IMG/VR virus record: IMGVR_UViG_3300034279_001861 | Coordinates: 1-64,000 of that record | Length of the DNA stretch: 64,000 nt | Direction: 5' to 3' (one strand) | Origin: a virus | Part shown: positions 13,512 through 21,637 of the stretch, one piece after another | How the letters are laid out: every line of letters starts with the position of its first letter | How positions within the stretch are numbered: the first letter of the stretch is position 1 | Made by a program: the position numbers and the translations under genes | Notes under the pieces: model-generated | The model's input: the letters and a program-made list of their open reading frames with translations, nothing else | Told to the model about the DNA's origin: nothing | The model's database searches: none

Positions 13512-14447
13512 TTAATATTGTTGCACCGGAGAACTTAAGTGCCGCAGAGTTTGTGCAATACCTACACCGGTACCCACGCCAGCCCCTGTCAAAAGGCGTT
13601 CTCGCCATCGTCGCTTGCGAGCTTCTGGGTCGTTGTCACCTGAAAACAATTCCTGGATTGGGTGGGCTAAGGCCCCTACTCCGGTTCCCGTTAAAGCACC
13701 AGCACCCAGCAACGCAGCTGGAATACCGGCGTAATGCGTCAACTTATCGGACAAGGTAGGATCGGCTGCTTGTTTAATTCTGCTTTTAGCCGCAGCCGTA
13801 GCAAACGCTTTTATACTAGCCTCTTTCTCGTCTTCATCTTTGCGTCGGCGGCTGCCCAAATAAGCACCAACAGCTCCGCTTGTTAAACCAAGGCCAGCAC
13901 CTAGCCCCATTGGACTGGTTGCAAACTGCCCTAGCTGCGATAGTAAACTTGGTTTAGCAGGCGGAAAACGGCCTAAACCGTCTAAACCCGGTCCGCCCTT
14001 AAATGGTTGGGTTTGCTGTGGTTCAGATTTCGCTGTGTCGACTGCTGCAGGCGTTGTTTTTTCTACGCTTGGTTTAGCTGCCGAAGGTAACTCGGCTAGT
14101 CTAGCCGTCTTTACTCTGGCCGCAGCTTTGGCCAAATCTCCCAATAGATAAAAAAAAGGCGTATCGACTTTTTGAGTCGACATCGCCTGTTTGCCCCGCA
14201 TGTCAGCCAGAGTAGTCTGGCGACGTGCAGGGCGTGGAATGTTAGCCGACGGAGCAGCTTCTGGTCTCACTGAAGTTGGCGGAGTAACTGGGATGTTTCC
14301 AGTCTGACCAGGCGTATTTGCCTTCTTTTCGGGTAGTTTCTTACCTTTTGAGGTTTGATTCCACTCGTTGACATCTACCCCTTTAGATTCTAGCTTTTTG
14401 TGATTTACGTTGAAAAATTTACGCTGTGCTTCCGACTTGTATGGCAT
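13512..14447 (-). CDS. Glycine-zipper protein with KSEAQRKFF N-terminus (311 aa)
   Basis: The N-terminus MPYKSEAQRKFFNVNHKKLE and VDVNEWNQTSKGKKLPEK is a short module I know from many phage virion-region proteins. A Pro/Ala-rich linker follows, then a Gly-rich span (SPMGLGAGLGLTSGAVGAYL) and, at about residues 240-305, a hairpin HYAGIPAALLGAGALTGTGV...HPIQELF...GAGVGTGVGIAQ that is paralogous to the one in 12505-13245. The zipper segments could insert into membranes, as in phage ejection proteins. First gene of the virion-like block. Confidence 0.7.
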   Translation of the reverse strand: MPYKSEAQRKFFNVNHKKLESKGVDVNEWNQTSKGKKLPEKKANTPGQTGNIPVTPPTSVRPEAAPSANIPRPARRQTTLADMRGKQAMSTQKVDTPFFYLLGDLAKAAARVKTARLAELPSAAKPSVEKTTPAAVDTAKSEPQQTQPFKGGPGLDGLGRFPPAKPSLLSQLGQFATSPMGLGAGLGLTSGAVGAYLGSRRRKDEDEKEASIKAFATAAAKSRIKQAADPTLSDKLTHYAGIPAALLGAGALTGTGVGALAHPIQELFSGDNDPEARKRRWRERLLTGAGVGTGVGIAQTLRHLSSPVQQY

Positions 14448-14514
14448 AATAAGAGCCCTCCATGCCTCATATTATGCTAAATTAGCTTAGATAACACAAC
14501 GAGAGAAAGTCGAG

Positions 14515-15498
14515 CTAGCTTTTAGATACTGCTATGCGGCAATATCGCCAGCCGAAAAACTGAGCCGTCGAGGTTGGTCTTTGTTCAACGAACCGGTAAT
14601 CGTTACCTTTATCTAGAATAGTAATCAATCTGGACCCGCTTCCTGACCAGGGTTCAACATTGTGGTCGCTAAACTCAGCTTCAATTGGGCCGTTCAAAAG
14701 ATCTTCAGCGGTAGGTTCACGATACGCTGGCTCTGGTTTAGCGGCGTTATGGCAACCAGTTTCCTTGCGAAATTCGTCAAACATTCGCACATTGACAGAA
14801 AACCAGGTTTGCATAAGGTCGGCAGCTCTTTCGTCGGCCTCTTTACGCGGAGCTCCTGCATCTTGTGCCATTGTGCTAAGGTTGCAGAAGATCGACCAAG
14901 CGAAATTAGAATCAGCCCGAATCGTATTGTAGTAGTTGTGAACGACGCTGAATGCCGACTCGCTAAGATCTAAAGATGGGCTCCCCTCTGTTGGTTCAGG
15001 TGCAACAGCTTGTTGCTGTTCCTGTAAAAGCTTGTCAAGAGCAACTAGCGTAACCGGCCAATTATCCATCTCCAGGTCTACCTTTCGATATGAAAGTTTT
15101 ACAACTTTTCCTTCGCAAATAGCTGCAAGCTTGCAACCGTTAAGCAAAGTATGTTCGACAACTTTTACCCCTTCGACATAAACAGCTTCGCTGCTAAACG
15201 TGTCGTCACACACGACAACTTCATGAATTGCTGGCTGTGTTAAGTATGTGTTTTTAAATCTCTCGTTTTTAACAAACAGAGCCGCTTCAGCTGAAGTTGC
15301 AGGTCTAAATCTGTTATGGTTGTACTCAGAATCAAATCCTGCCAAAGTTATATCGCCGTCATTGTCTAAAACACGATAAGCTTTACCTTGTTCTAACGGG
15401 CCTACTTCAAGTTCGCAAACTACAATGTCATTAATTTTAGGTTTCCAGAATATATTTGGACAGTCGGCGTCGTCATGCTTTAAGTCTTTGCGACTCAT
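14515..15498 (-). CDS. Modular repeat-domain protein (327 aa)
   Basis: Contains at about residues 70-160 a module C (VVVCDDTFSSEAVYVEGVK, then GKVVKLSYRKVDLEMDNWP) and at the C-terminus a module A (REPTAEDLLNGPIEAEFSDH ... WRYCRIA). The N-terminus (WKPKINDIVVCELEVGPLEQ) resembles module B in layout. In between is a helical stretch with DERAADLMQTWFSVNVRMFD. The same modules in other orders make up 168-1100, 21898-23844 and 24379-25419. Intracellular, no signal peptide. Role unknown. Confidence 0.8.
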   Translation of the reverse strand: MSRKDLKHDDADCPNIFWKPKINDIVVCELEVGPLEQGKAYRVLDNDGDITLAGFDSEYNHNRFRPATSAEAALFVKNERFKNTYLTQPAIHEVVVCDDTFSSEAVYVEGVKVVEHTLLNGCKLAAICEGKVVKLSYRKVDLEMDNWPVTLVALDKLLQEQQQAVAPEPTEGSPSLDLSESAFSVVHNYYNTIRADSNFAWSIFCNLSTMAQDAGAPRKEADERAADLMQTWFSVNVRMFDEFRKETGCHNAAKPEPAYREPTAEDLLNGPIEAEFSDHNVEPWSGSGSRLITILDKGNDYRFVEQRPTSTAQFFGWRYCRIAVSKS

Positions 15499-15499
15499 A

Positions 15500-16090
15500 T
15501 TACTTCATCCTTTTCAAATAATCCGCGATCCGAAACAAAACTATCACGCATTCCAAAAATATCCGCACCACGACCGAGGCCAGCAGATACGCCACAGCGT
15601 AAGCCGCGACCGTACCAATCATCTGAGGGACCGAACCGCCCGAGCGAGTCCGCAGCCCCATACCAATTGCCATCAGAGCAACGCCGACAGCACCGACCGT
15701 TAGCCACGTACCCCACAAAGCCGAAACCAAAGCAGGTGTCATAGCCGATCGGAAGCCTAGATCAAAGATCCCGATTGGCTCGTCTTTAGGTACGTTTGGC
15801 GGTGTGGCAGTTTGCGGCGGCTCTTTTGGCCACTCCACTGCCGGTAGAGGTTCGTTCGAGGACACCGAGTAACCTTCCAAATAACCTTCCAAATAACTAT
15901 CGCCGGATTCCTGGCTGTCCTCATCCGGCCACTTAAGCCCGTTGATGTTTCCTGCTATTGAGGTCCTACCGCTCGTCGTACTTTTTACTCTAGTGTCCCT
16001 GGTAATCAACCCGTTGTTTACCAACTGCTGTAGATAGTTACCGCCGACTAACTGTAACTGCCCAGTCTTATCCGTAAATTCCCAAGCCAT
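15500..16090 (-). CDS. Membrane protein with GYF_2-like N-terminal domain (196 aa)
   Basis: Start at ATG 16090 (MAWEFTDKTGQLQLVGGNYL). The first about 60 residues fit the GYF_2-type pattern: aromatic start, QQLVNNGLITRDTRVKS, then a Gly-Asn-Ile...Gly-Leu close. A Pro-rich, acidic linker follows, then two or three hydrophobic segments (PALVSALWGTWLTVGAVGVA, MIGTVAAYAVAYLLASVVVR). GYF_2 plus C-terminal membrane spans is common in planctomycete proteins, which is one hint to the host. Function unknown. Confidence 0.7.
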   Translation of the reverse strand: MAWEFTDKTGQLQLVGGNYLQQLVNNGLITRDTRVKSTTSGRTSIAGNINGLKWPDEDSQESGDSYLEGYLEGYSVSSNEPLPAVEWPKEPPQTATPPNVPKDEPIGIFDLGFRSAMTPALVSALWGTWLTVGAVGVALMAIGMGLRTRSGGSVPQMIGTVAAYAVAYLLASVVVRIFLECVIVLFRIADYLKRMK

Positions 16091-16200
16091 ATTCAATTCT
16101 TTCTGGCCAATATTAGGCCGGTTTTGGTTCTAAAAAAGCTCTACGTCCGTACGTCGAACAGTAGAGCATATAATAAGCCTTAGTATTTGCCGAGTGTTGA

Positions 16201-16641
16201 TTACTGCTCGTCGGCTAAAACCTGCTTGGCCTTTTTGAACGTTGGCTCTAAGCCGCTTGCATCGGCCCCGAGAAACTTACCGGTTGCATCAAAGTATTTT
16301 TGAACACTTACTCCGTACGGCACTTCAGGGTTCTCGGCGACCCATAGCTTTGCAGTGAGTCCTGGCAATGTCCATCCCGTGTGAATTATCTCACCGGCTT
16401 CTAGAGCTTGCCGTGTGACCTCAAGCTTTACTGGCGATGTGTTTAGGCTGTTACAATGCTCGACTGCCGCGTTAAGCTCAAACCAGTCATGATACCAACG
16501 ATTGCCGTCTTCGTCTTTTGGGTAATCAACATCGTCGTTTTCTTCATCAACAAAACAATCACCTAAATCAGCAGCGTTGCTAAGCAGCGAATTAGCAGCG
16601 ATTAAAAGCCTCTGGTAGCTTTCATGTAACGGATCAGACAT
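16201..16641 (-). CDS. Hypothetical protein (146 aa)
   Basis: ATG 16641 (MSDPLHESYQRLLIAANSLL) has AAAGGAAA just upstream; the in-frame upstream start is ignored. An acidic patch (VDEENDDVDYPKDEDG) near residue 33 is followed by an alpha/beta region ending TFKKAKQVLADEQ. The gene stands alone with about 110 bases before the next gene. No family recognised. Confidence 0.7.
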   Translation of the reverse strand: MSDPLHESYQRLLIAANSLLSNAADLGDCFVDEENDDVDYPKDEDGNRWYHDWFELNAAVEHCNSLNTSPVKLEVTRQALEAGEIIHTGWTLPGLTAKLWVAENPEVPYGVSVQKYFDATGKFLGADASGLEPTFKKAKQVLADEQ

Positions 16642-16703
16642 AATGAAATTTCCTTTAAACAAGTTAAACACTTGAGACTGATGTTACGGTAGCAACCGGA
16701 AGG

Positions 16704-17102
16704 TTACTTGCCGATTTCCAAGTTCGGAAAGTTAGGAATCTCTAACTTCTCGATAAAATCTTTAACGAACATGTAGCGGTTTTCCTGCAGTTCGCTTAAC
16801 CTGACTGCAATTTCACCGTCGCCATCAGCGAAATACTGCTTGTAGACTCCGTCAACCCAGTACTCAACACTAGCTTCCTGCTCCCATTTAGCGTTCCAAT
16901 GTAAAGACAAGGCGATACCATTCGTTGTGCAGTATTTAATGATATCCTGGAAATCGCTTTCAACGCAGTCAACAAACGCTCCCGAGCCATCGGCGTCAAG
17001 TTCATTCTCGAGACAAACCTTTAGCAGTTTTTTGCAGCGGTTGAACTGAGCTTGAGTAAGTATGCCGCCCAAGTAAACTGTTCCGCAAAATCTATCAGCC
17101 AT
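16704..17102 (-). CDS. Hypothetical protein (132 aa)
   Basis: Start at ATG 17102 (MADRFCGTVYLGGILTQAQF) after a strong AAGGAG. The sequence has two halves of a beta-alpha pattern and an acidic GDGEIAVRLSELQENRYMFV region; near the middle DGSGAFVDCVESDFQDIIKY. It may bind a ligand, but no known motif is present. Part of the run of small genes from 14.5 to 33 kb. Confidence 0.7.
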   Translation of the reverse strand: MADRFCGTVYLGGILTQAQFNRCKKLLKVCLENELDADGSGAFVDCVESDFQDIIKYCTTNGIALSLHWNAKWEQEASVEYWVDGVYKQYFADGDGEIAVRLSELQENRYMFVKDFIEKLEIPNFPNLEIGK

Positions 17103-17157
17103 CGTAAAATCTCCTTGTGTTTCCAAAAACAAAAACCGTTCCTAGCCGAGCGTCGCT

Positions 17158-17448
17158 TCACTTGCCTGCACGAATGAGCGCGACTTGAACCAAGATCCCC
17201 ACGCCGAGAACTAAGCTAGCCACCAAAAGAAAGCAGATAAAATCTAGCTTCGCCAAAACGAGACCATTTTCAGGTTTGGGCAACGGTGTCGTATTTCCGT
17301 GCGTAGTGCCTTCCGTGCTGGCATGACCTTCTGTCGCTTGGCTTTGAAACTCACGTTGCTTCGCGTCGAATCGCATGGCTTGTTGCAACGTAGAGAAATG
17401 TCTACGGTGCTTTTTTTCCAGTTTCCTTAACTCGTCAAAAGAATCCAT
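17158..17448 (-). CDS. Single-span membrane protein (96 aa)
   Basis: Start at ATG 17448 (MDSFDELRKLEKKHRRHFST), after AGAGGA. A charged helical N-terminal half, a Thr/Pro-rich linker, and one hydrophobic segment near the C-terminus (LDFICFLLVASLVLGVGILV) ending ALIRAGK. This is a tail-anchor layout with the soluble part probably in the cytoplasm. Family not recognised. Confidence 0.7.
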   Translation of the reverse strand: MDSFDELRKLEKKHRRHFSTLQQAMRFDAKQREFQSQATEGHASTEGTTHGNTTPLPKPENGLVLAKLDFICFLLVASLVLGVGILVQVALIRAGK

Positions 17449-17477
17449 AATTAAAATCCTCTGCAAAAGGTTGTCTG

Positions 17478-18176
17478 TTATTTCTCGTTTAACTTAGCCA
17501 AGAAATCTTTGATGTCGTCTTTTAATCCGTAGACCCGGATTGCCTTATCCTGCGATCTTTTAAGCAAATCAACCGCTTCGTCGAACAAAGCAAGTCGCAA
17601 AGCGTCTTGCTTGTCCTGCTCGCTGGCTAGCAAGTCTTGGACGAGGCTCGCAGCCCTTCTTACGTAGGCTGGCTTCGAGGCTGCCACGGCGGCCTCGAGA
17701 GCCTTCTCGATGATCTCTTGCTGTTCCGGCGGGCAAGTATCCACAATCTCCCCAATGCCGTGGCGTTGGGGCCGAGGATAAAAGAAAACCGAGTATCCCC
17801 GATCCTCCAAAAAATTGATAACATCGCATTGGAGCTCGTCCAGCAGATCGTCGAAGTCGACGTCATAACAGGCTTCTTCGCCAGCTCCTGCGATGGTCAA
17901 AGCCGACTCGACCAAGCCTTCAATGTAGTTTGATTGTCGCCAATGCTCATTCTGCGAGTAAAAGACGATATCGGCTGTATCTCTTTGTGCTTCTTCCCAC
18001 TCACTCTCGGTTATCCAGCGAAACCCCTCGGGCATATTCTCAGGGTCAATAGTCCAAGGGTCAACTCCGTCAGGGCCGCCGACAGCCACTAGGTTTGCAT
18101 TTTGCGGGTCCAGGTCGTAGATACGCAAGCCATTAAAAACGCTATCAGTACGCCTTGCAAGTTTACTTGCTACCAT
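17478..18176 (-). CDS. Hypothetical protein (232 aa)
   Basis: Acidic soluble protein starting MVASKLARRTDSVFNGLRIY. It includes PEGFRWITESEWEEAQRDTA near residue 50, a His/Pro/Arg-containing PRPQRHGIGEIVDTCPP around 130 and a helical C-terminal third ending FLAKLNEK. The local GC content here is a little higher than in its neighbours, which could mean recent acquisition. No family recognised. Confidence 0.7.
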   Translation of the reverse strand: MVASKLARRTDSVFNGLRIYDLDPQNANLVAVGGPDGVDPWTIDPENMPEGFRWITESEWEEAQRDTADIVFYSQNEHWRQSNYIEGLVESALTIAGAGEEACYDVDFDDLLDELQCDVINFLEDRGYSVFFYPRPQRHGIGEIVDTCPPEQQEIIEKALEAAVAASKPAYVRRAASLVQDLLASEQDKQDALRLALFDEAVDLLKRSQDKAIRVYGLKDDIKDFLAKLNEK

Positions 18177-18179
18177 TTG

Positions 18180-18407
18180 CTATTCCTTTCCAAGACATTT
18201 GTTGCATGTTACCAGCTTGGGATCGTTCGTATAACGAGAGTGATAACCTCCGTAGCCACAAACATATCCGACGTCATAGTCGCCGCGAGGAAATGAACCT
18301 TCTCGCATTCCGCGATAGTTAGGGTCGTTGCTTCTATCTTTCCTTAGATGCACTACCGTTTCTCTCTTGCTAAACTGAGATACTTTACCTCTGTGTTTGA
18401 TTGACAT
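18180..18407 (-). CDS. Small conserved-type phage protein (75 aa)
   Basis: Begins MSIKHRGKVSQFSKRETVVH and contains NDPNYRGMREGSF, then YVCGYGGYHSRYTNDPKLVT and CNKCLGKE. The pattern NPNYRGM...CGY...HSRYTND..VTCxxCL is one I know from small proteins scattered in phages and bacteria, with no assigned function. The Cys residues could bind zinc together with a partner. Confidence 0.7.
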   Translation of the reverse strand: MSIKHRGKVSQFSKRETVVHLRKDRSNDPNYRGMREGSFPRGDYDVGYVCGYGGYHSRYTNDPKLVTCNKCLGKE

Positions 18408-18411
18408 GTTC

Positions 18412-18621
18412 TTATTTTCGGCTTCTATGTTGATAGTTTCCTTGCACTATGTCGTCGTAAATAAGATCAGGTGTTACAAAATCACCAAGTTCCAGGCAAG
18501 TTTCTAACCACTCCGAGAAAAGATACGACTTGTCGTAAAATGTATCTCTAGCCCAGATCTCAGCTAAACCTAACGCAGCTTTAGCTTTCTTCGCAAACTC
18601 ATCAAAAGTTTCTTCACACAC
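18412..18621 (-). CDS. Hypothetical protein (69 aa)
   Basis: Short helical protein MCEETFDEFAKKAKAALGLA ... SEWLETCLELGDFVTPDLIY. Followed after 4 bases by the 18407 start. Probably part of the same transcript as its neighbours. No motif. Confidence 0.6.
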   Translation of the reverse strand: MCEETFDEFAKKAKAALGLAEIWARDTFYDKSYLFSEWLETCLELGDFVTPDLIYDDIVQGNYQHRSRK

Positions 18622-18622
18622 G

Positions 18623-18937
18623 CTAAACTAATTCCCTGGTAAAAGGTCTTGGTACCATTGGTTGATACTCAAAAAGATACATCTCTGCGGCGTCTTTGCT
18701 TGCGGTGGGTATAGACTTACAATCTATGTCTTGCTTGAAGATAGTTGCATTAAAGTCGTCACCGCGAGAAACCGCTTCATCGTAAGCGTTTTGAATCAAC
18801 CACTTATCGACTTTCTTGAACAAGCTAGCTGTAATTTTACTGAACTTAGGAAACGGTGTAGTATATCTTCCCGAGAGAGTGCGTACAATTTCACCAGAAG
18901 CCAGCTTACAACCAACAAAACCTTGTCTAATTGTCAT
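18623..18937 (-). CDS. Hypothetical protein (104 aa)
   Basis: Starts MTIRQGFVGCKLASGEIVRT, has a Lys-rich helix in the middle (FKKVDKWLIQNAYDEAVSRG) and ends MVPRPFTRELV. Overlaps the end of the 18927-19139 gene by 11 bases, consistent with coupling. No recognised family. Confidence 0.6.
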   Translation of the reverse strand: MTIRQGFVGCKLASGEIVRTLSGRYTTPFPKFSKITASLFKKVDKWLIQNAYDEAVSRGDDFNATIFKQDIDCKSIPTASKDAAEMYLFEYQPMVPRPFTRELV

Positions 18938-19139
18938 CGTCGTTCTCCCAAGTAACTGTTACAGGTTTAATGCTATGATTATTTTTCGCTCTAGCGAAAT
19001 CATCATATTGCCATTTAGCCGCCAGATCGAAATCATAAAAAGTTGGAGTTGCTTGTCCAGTTAGCGAAAAAGCCATTGGACCCCATTCTTTTAAAGCTAT
19101 ACACTTGTTATCTACAATCAAACCAAATAAGTTTTTCAT
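18927..19139 (-). CDS. Hypothetical protein (70 aa)
   Basis: MKNLFGLIVDNKCIALKEWG with a beta-rich start and a short acidic tail ENDDDN. Its ATG overlaps the stop of the 19136-19471 gene (4 bases), so the three genes from 18623 to 19471 are translationally chained. Function unknown. Confidence 0.6.
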   Translation of the reverse strand: MKNLFGLIVDNKCIALKEWGPMAFSLTGQATPTFYDFDLAAKWQYDDFARAKNNHSIKPVTVTWENDDDN

Positions 19140-19471
19140 TTTTCTCCTGCTAGCATATCTTTAAAAAGTTTACCCGGCCCGGTAATACCTAGCCAACTAC
19201 CATAGGTACCGTCACCGTAGAGCTTAGGAGGGCTAACAAACTGCCGGAGTTCCGCTTCAGAGTAAGTGATTGGACCCGGTTTACGACAACCTTCAATGTA
19301 CCAAAGAGGCACACTGCGGCAGCCGAATAGCTTTATCATTTCTCGCCACTCAGAAATAAGCAAAGCCGTGTCTGTAAATCCACGGCTTCTAAGTTTCTTC
19401 GACGCTTTGCTCAATGTATCGCCTACATTACGGCAAATGCGTATCTGCTGTATTTCTTTGCTGTATTTCAT
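19136..19471 (-). CDS. Hypothetical protein (111 aa)
   Basis: Start ATG 19471 with AGGA 8 bases upstream. The sequence MKYSKEIQQIRICRNVGDTL ... WYIEGCRKPGPITYSEAELR ... YGSWLGITGPGKLF is basic in its N-terminal half. It overlaps the end of the 19428-19727 gene by 44 bases in another frame; both have good ribosome sites, so both are kept. Family not recognised. Confidence 0.6.
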   Translation of the reverse strand: MKYSKEIQQIRICRNVGDTLSKASKKLRSRGFTDTALLISEWREMIKLFGCRSVPLWYIEGCRKPGPITYSEAELRQFVSPPKLYGDGTYGSWLGITGPGKLFKDMLAGEK

Positions 19472-19727
19472 CTAATTCCTGCTGTTTAAGATCGAAATGA
19501 TGTAGGTGCTTCGTCGACGGAAGATCCAACATTGTGTCGTCAAGCTTTACAACCAAGTCGATGGCCTTTAAAACCTCTATGTTGATCTGGTTAGCAATGC
19601 CTTCATCGATCTTTCTCGCGTCGTGTTTAGCACTATCGCCTAGCTCCAAAGCATCACTTTGGATAGATCGCAATATATCAACAATCTGATTGATTGTTAT
19701 AACCTTCCAATGTTGTTTTGTAGCCAT
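19428..19727 (-). CDS. Hypothetical protein (99 aa)
   Basis: MATKQHWKVITINQIVDILR followed by helical sequence (KIDEGIANQINIEVLKAIDL) and a polar C-terminus. Likely all-alpha. Upstream AGGAGA fits a ribosome site. No motif is visible. The last 44 bases overlap the following gene. Confidence 0.6.
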   Translation of the reverse strand: MATKQHWKVITINQIVDILRSIQSDALELGDSAKHDARKIDEGIANQINIEVLKAIDLVVKLDDTMLDLPSTKHLHHFDLKQQELDEIQQRNTADTHLP

Positions 19728-19768
19728 CTTATCTTCTCCTGATAGAGTTTGTTGCCATGAACATTTCT

Positions 19769-20110
19769 TTACTGTGTTTCATTTGATTCTGGATCCTCGA
19801 AAGGTAGAAGGTGACAACCACAACCGTGCGGGCAGAGCCAAGCCCGATAACCGCCGGTTTCGCACGTAGCTTGTTCCTCGGCATACTGCCATATCTGGTC
19901 GCCAACATGCTGCCAACCGTTTAGCTCTGCGGCTTCAAAAATATCGTCAAGTTTGTAACCGCAACCGTTTTCATCCGACCATTCTCTAAAAACGTCTTTA
20001 AGCCAAGCTATTTCGTACCCGTCACCAGAGTCTGCCCTATCAACCTTTCGCTTGAGTTGTCTTTGCAGCGATTTGTAGGCTTCGTTTGAATGCGACCACA
20101 CCCAAGCCAT
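19769..20110 (-). CDS. Hypothetical protein with Cys/His cluster (113 aa)
   Basis: MAWVWSHSNEAYKSLQRQLK starts a helical domain with IAWLKDVFREWSDENGCGY, followed by EEQATCETGGYRAWLCPHGC and GCHLLPFED. The C-x14-C-x3-C-x-C-H arrangement near the C-terminus could bind zinc. No family recognised. Confidence 0.65.
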   Translation of the reverse strand: MAWVWSHSNEAYKSLQRQLKRKVDRADSGDGYEIAWLKDVFREWSDENGCGYKLDDIFEAAELNGWQHVGDQIWQYAEEQATCETGGYRAWLCPHGCGCHLLPFEDPESNETQ

Positions 20111-20111
20111 A

Positions 20112-20633
20112 CTAGTTTTCTCCTAACTTTATTCCTAGTTGCGTAACTTTCTTTTCTACCTCAAGCATACCCGACAACAACGCACTATCGTGCCGATCTA
20201 AGCAATCTTTAAGCTCGCTAGCGGCTTTTACTCGATCAACTACAATTTGGCATGCCGCAGTTTTGACCTCGTCGATATACTCGACTTCTCCAAATTGAGA
20301 ATCAAGCAAACAAATCAAATCGTCTTGAATTTGCTCACTAAGCTTTCGCAAAAACCACCTGTAATCATTTTCTTTAACGTCGACTTTAGGGTTATAACCT
20401 CTAGGTACTAAGTTGTCGTCGGCAAGATAATCCACTAAATTCCATTGGTAAACGGAATCCGGCGTCGGGCCTTGTTTTCTCACAGGGTCTTGTAGCAGCA
20501 AGTCGAATCTACCGCCGAGCAGCTCCCGGCAATGTACATGTAGAACTGCCGCATAACAACCATTGTGTAAAAACACATAAGGAGCAGCAACGGCTTCTGC
20601 TTCTCGTCTTCGGCTAACTAAATCACGCAACAC
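20112..20633 (-). CDS. Hypothetical protein (173 aa)
   Basis: MLRDLVSRRREAEAVAAPYV opens an alpha/beta domain with LHNGCYAAVLHVHCRELLGG and LQDPVRKQGPTPDSVYQWNL, and the second half is helical (VDRVKAASELKDCLDRHDSA). Overlaps the zinc-ribbon gene upstream by 11 bases. No recognised catalytic motif. Confidence 0.65.
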   Translation of the reverse strand: MLRDLVSRRREAEAVAAPYVFLHNGCYAAVLHVHCRELLGGRFDLLLQDPVRKQGPTPDSVYQWNLVDYLADDNLVPRGYNPKVDVKENDYRWFLRKLSEQIQDDLICLLDSQFGEVEYIDEVKTAACQIVVDRVKAASELKDCLDRHDSALLSGMLEVEKKVTQLGIKLGEN

Positions 20634-20853
20634 GTGTAACCCCCATGTTTAATAGTTCTTCTTCAATTTTTCGGCTCAGGTGTAAATCAACAAACTCAGA
20701 TCCGCAACTAGAACACGTAGGCATTTCTATGCCCTTTAGGTTTACAGTATGCAACTTTGAATTTATTTTTACCTCCATACTACAGTCACGAATAACTGGT
20801 TGAACTGTTTTAGTGTCGCAATAGCAACACCACCAAGGAAAAGGCTTGTCCAT
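20623..20853 (-). CDS. YgiT/MqsA-type zinc-ribbon protein (76 aa)
   Basis: CxxC near residue 9 (WWCCYCDTKTVQPV), a beta-hairpin region, then IEMPTCSSCGSEFVDLHLSR with a second CxxC at about 47-50 and a helical tail. Spacing and the CxxCG(S/E) second knuckle match the YgiT-type zinc finger that forms the N-terminal half of MqsA antitoxins. No HTH half is present, so DNA binding as in MqsA is not expected. No toxin gene is recognisable next to it. Confidence 0.7.
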   Translation of the reverse strand: MDKPFPWWCCYCDTKTVQPVIRDCSMEVKINSKLHTVNLKGIEMPTCSSCGSEFVDLHLSRKIEEELLNMGVTRVA

Positions 20854-20857
20854 TTAA

Positions 20858-21091
20858 TTAGCTCCCGTGATTGTCGCGTTCAGGTTTAAATGGCACAAAA
20901 CCGTTGCAGTTTTCTTTGACCCATTTAAGTCTTTCTTCTTCCGTTGAAAACCCGGCGGTAAACGCACAGTTACTACCTCTGAAAAACTTAACGACATAGA
21001 ACATTCCGTTTCTTTCGTGCGTGTAATAACGATTCAACTGAAACATCGGTAAATCTTTTACAGTCAATTGCTTTCCACCTTCTTGCAGCAA
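20858..21091 (-). CDS. Hypothetical protein (77 aa)
   Basis: MLQEGGKQLTVKDLPMFQLN ... YYTHERNGMFYVVKFFRGSN ... beta-rich small domain ending FKPERDNHGS. Overlaps the end of 21064-21300 by 28 bases. Probably a small beta-barrel. No family recognised. Confidence 0.6.
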   Translation of the reverse strand: MLQEGGKQLTVKDLPMFQLNRYYTHERNGMFYVVKFFRGSNCAFTAGFSTEEERLKWVKENCNGFVPFKPERDNHGS

Positions 21092-21300
21092 GCAAAAGTA
21101 CCAGTACGAAACGCACGGCTTTCACCTAGCCGCCTATACCAGCCTTTGCCTGCGTAAACGTAAACCTGCGGGTTTTCTTTTTTATCTGTAGGCCAAGTGA
21201 ACCTATCACCCGGCTGCAGCCAGCGAATGAGTGTACCGGAGCCGTAAAGCTCTTGACCCCATACGCTGGCTGCTATTTCTCTTTGTTCGATTGCGGTCAT
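21064..21300 (-). CDS. Hypothetical protein (78 aa)
   Basis: MTAIEQREIAASVWGQELYG, then a basic, aromatic beta segment (IRWLQPGDRFTWPTDKKENP, VYVYAGKGWYRRLGE) ending CCKKVESN. The GDRFTW...GKGWYR layout resembles the barrel-like modules of the large repeat proteins nearby, but the match is weak. Start abuts the 21301 gene. Confidence 0.6.
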   Translation of the reverse strand: MTAIEQREIAASVWGQELYGSGTLIRWLQPGDRFTWPTDKKENPQVYVYAGKGWYRRLGESRAFRTGTFACCKKVESN

Positions 21301-21573
21301 TTAACCTTCCAGTTCTACACGATTAGCAAGGTCGGCTCGGCCTATCGAGATTGCAAATTCACTTGTTTTTCGAATTGCAGTTTCCCTATCTAAAACCTTG
21401 CCGTCATAGTGTGTCCAAATTTCAGCAGTATACAATCCGCCATCAGTTGCAGCATCGATAGCCCAACCATCGAAGTCTCGAATAACTCTTAGTGTTGTCG
21501 CTTGCTGCGGTGTAATGTAGTCATACCGGTCGAAAGGCATTTGCACGCCTTCAACGATGTCGTCTTCTAACAT
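21301..21573 (-). CDS. Hypothetical protein (90 aa)
   Basis: MLEDDIVEGVQMPFDRYDYI ... LRVIRDFDGWAIDAATDGGL ... then a helix with RKTSEFAISIGRADLANRVE. Small alpha/beta protein. Its stop is directly followed by the next start. Not recognised. Confidence 0.6.
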   Translation of the reverse strand: MLEDDIVEGVQMPFDRYDYITPQQATTLRVIRDFDGWAIDAATDGGLYTAEIWTHYDGKVLDRETAIRKTSEFAISIGRADLANRVELEG

Positions 21574-21637
21574 ATGTTTTCTTCGCTGCTCTTTCTGTCG
21601 TTATTCCAATCGTCGATGTGCTGTAGCTTTATACTTG

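Noticed and set aside
20623-20853. MqsRA-type toxin-antitoxin pair
   Set aside because: Only the zinc-ribbon half of an MqsA-like protein is present, and neither neighbour looks like the MqsR toxin.
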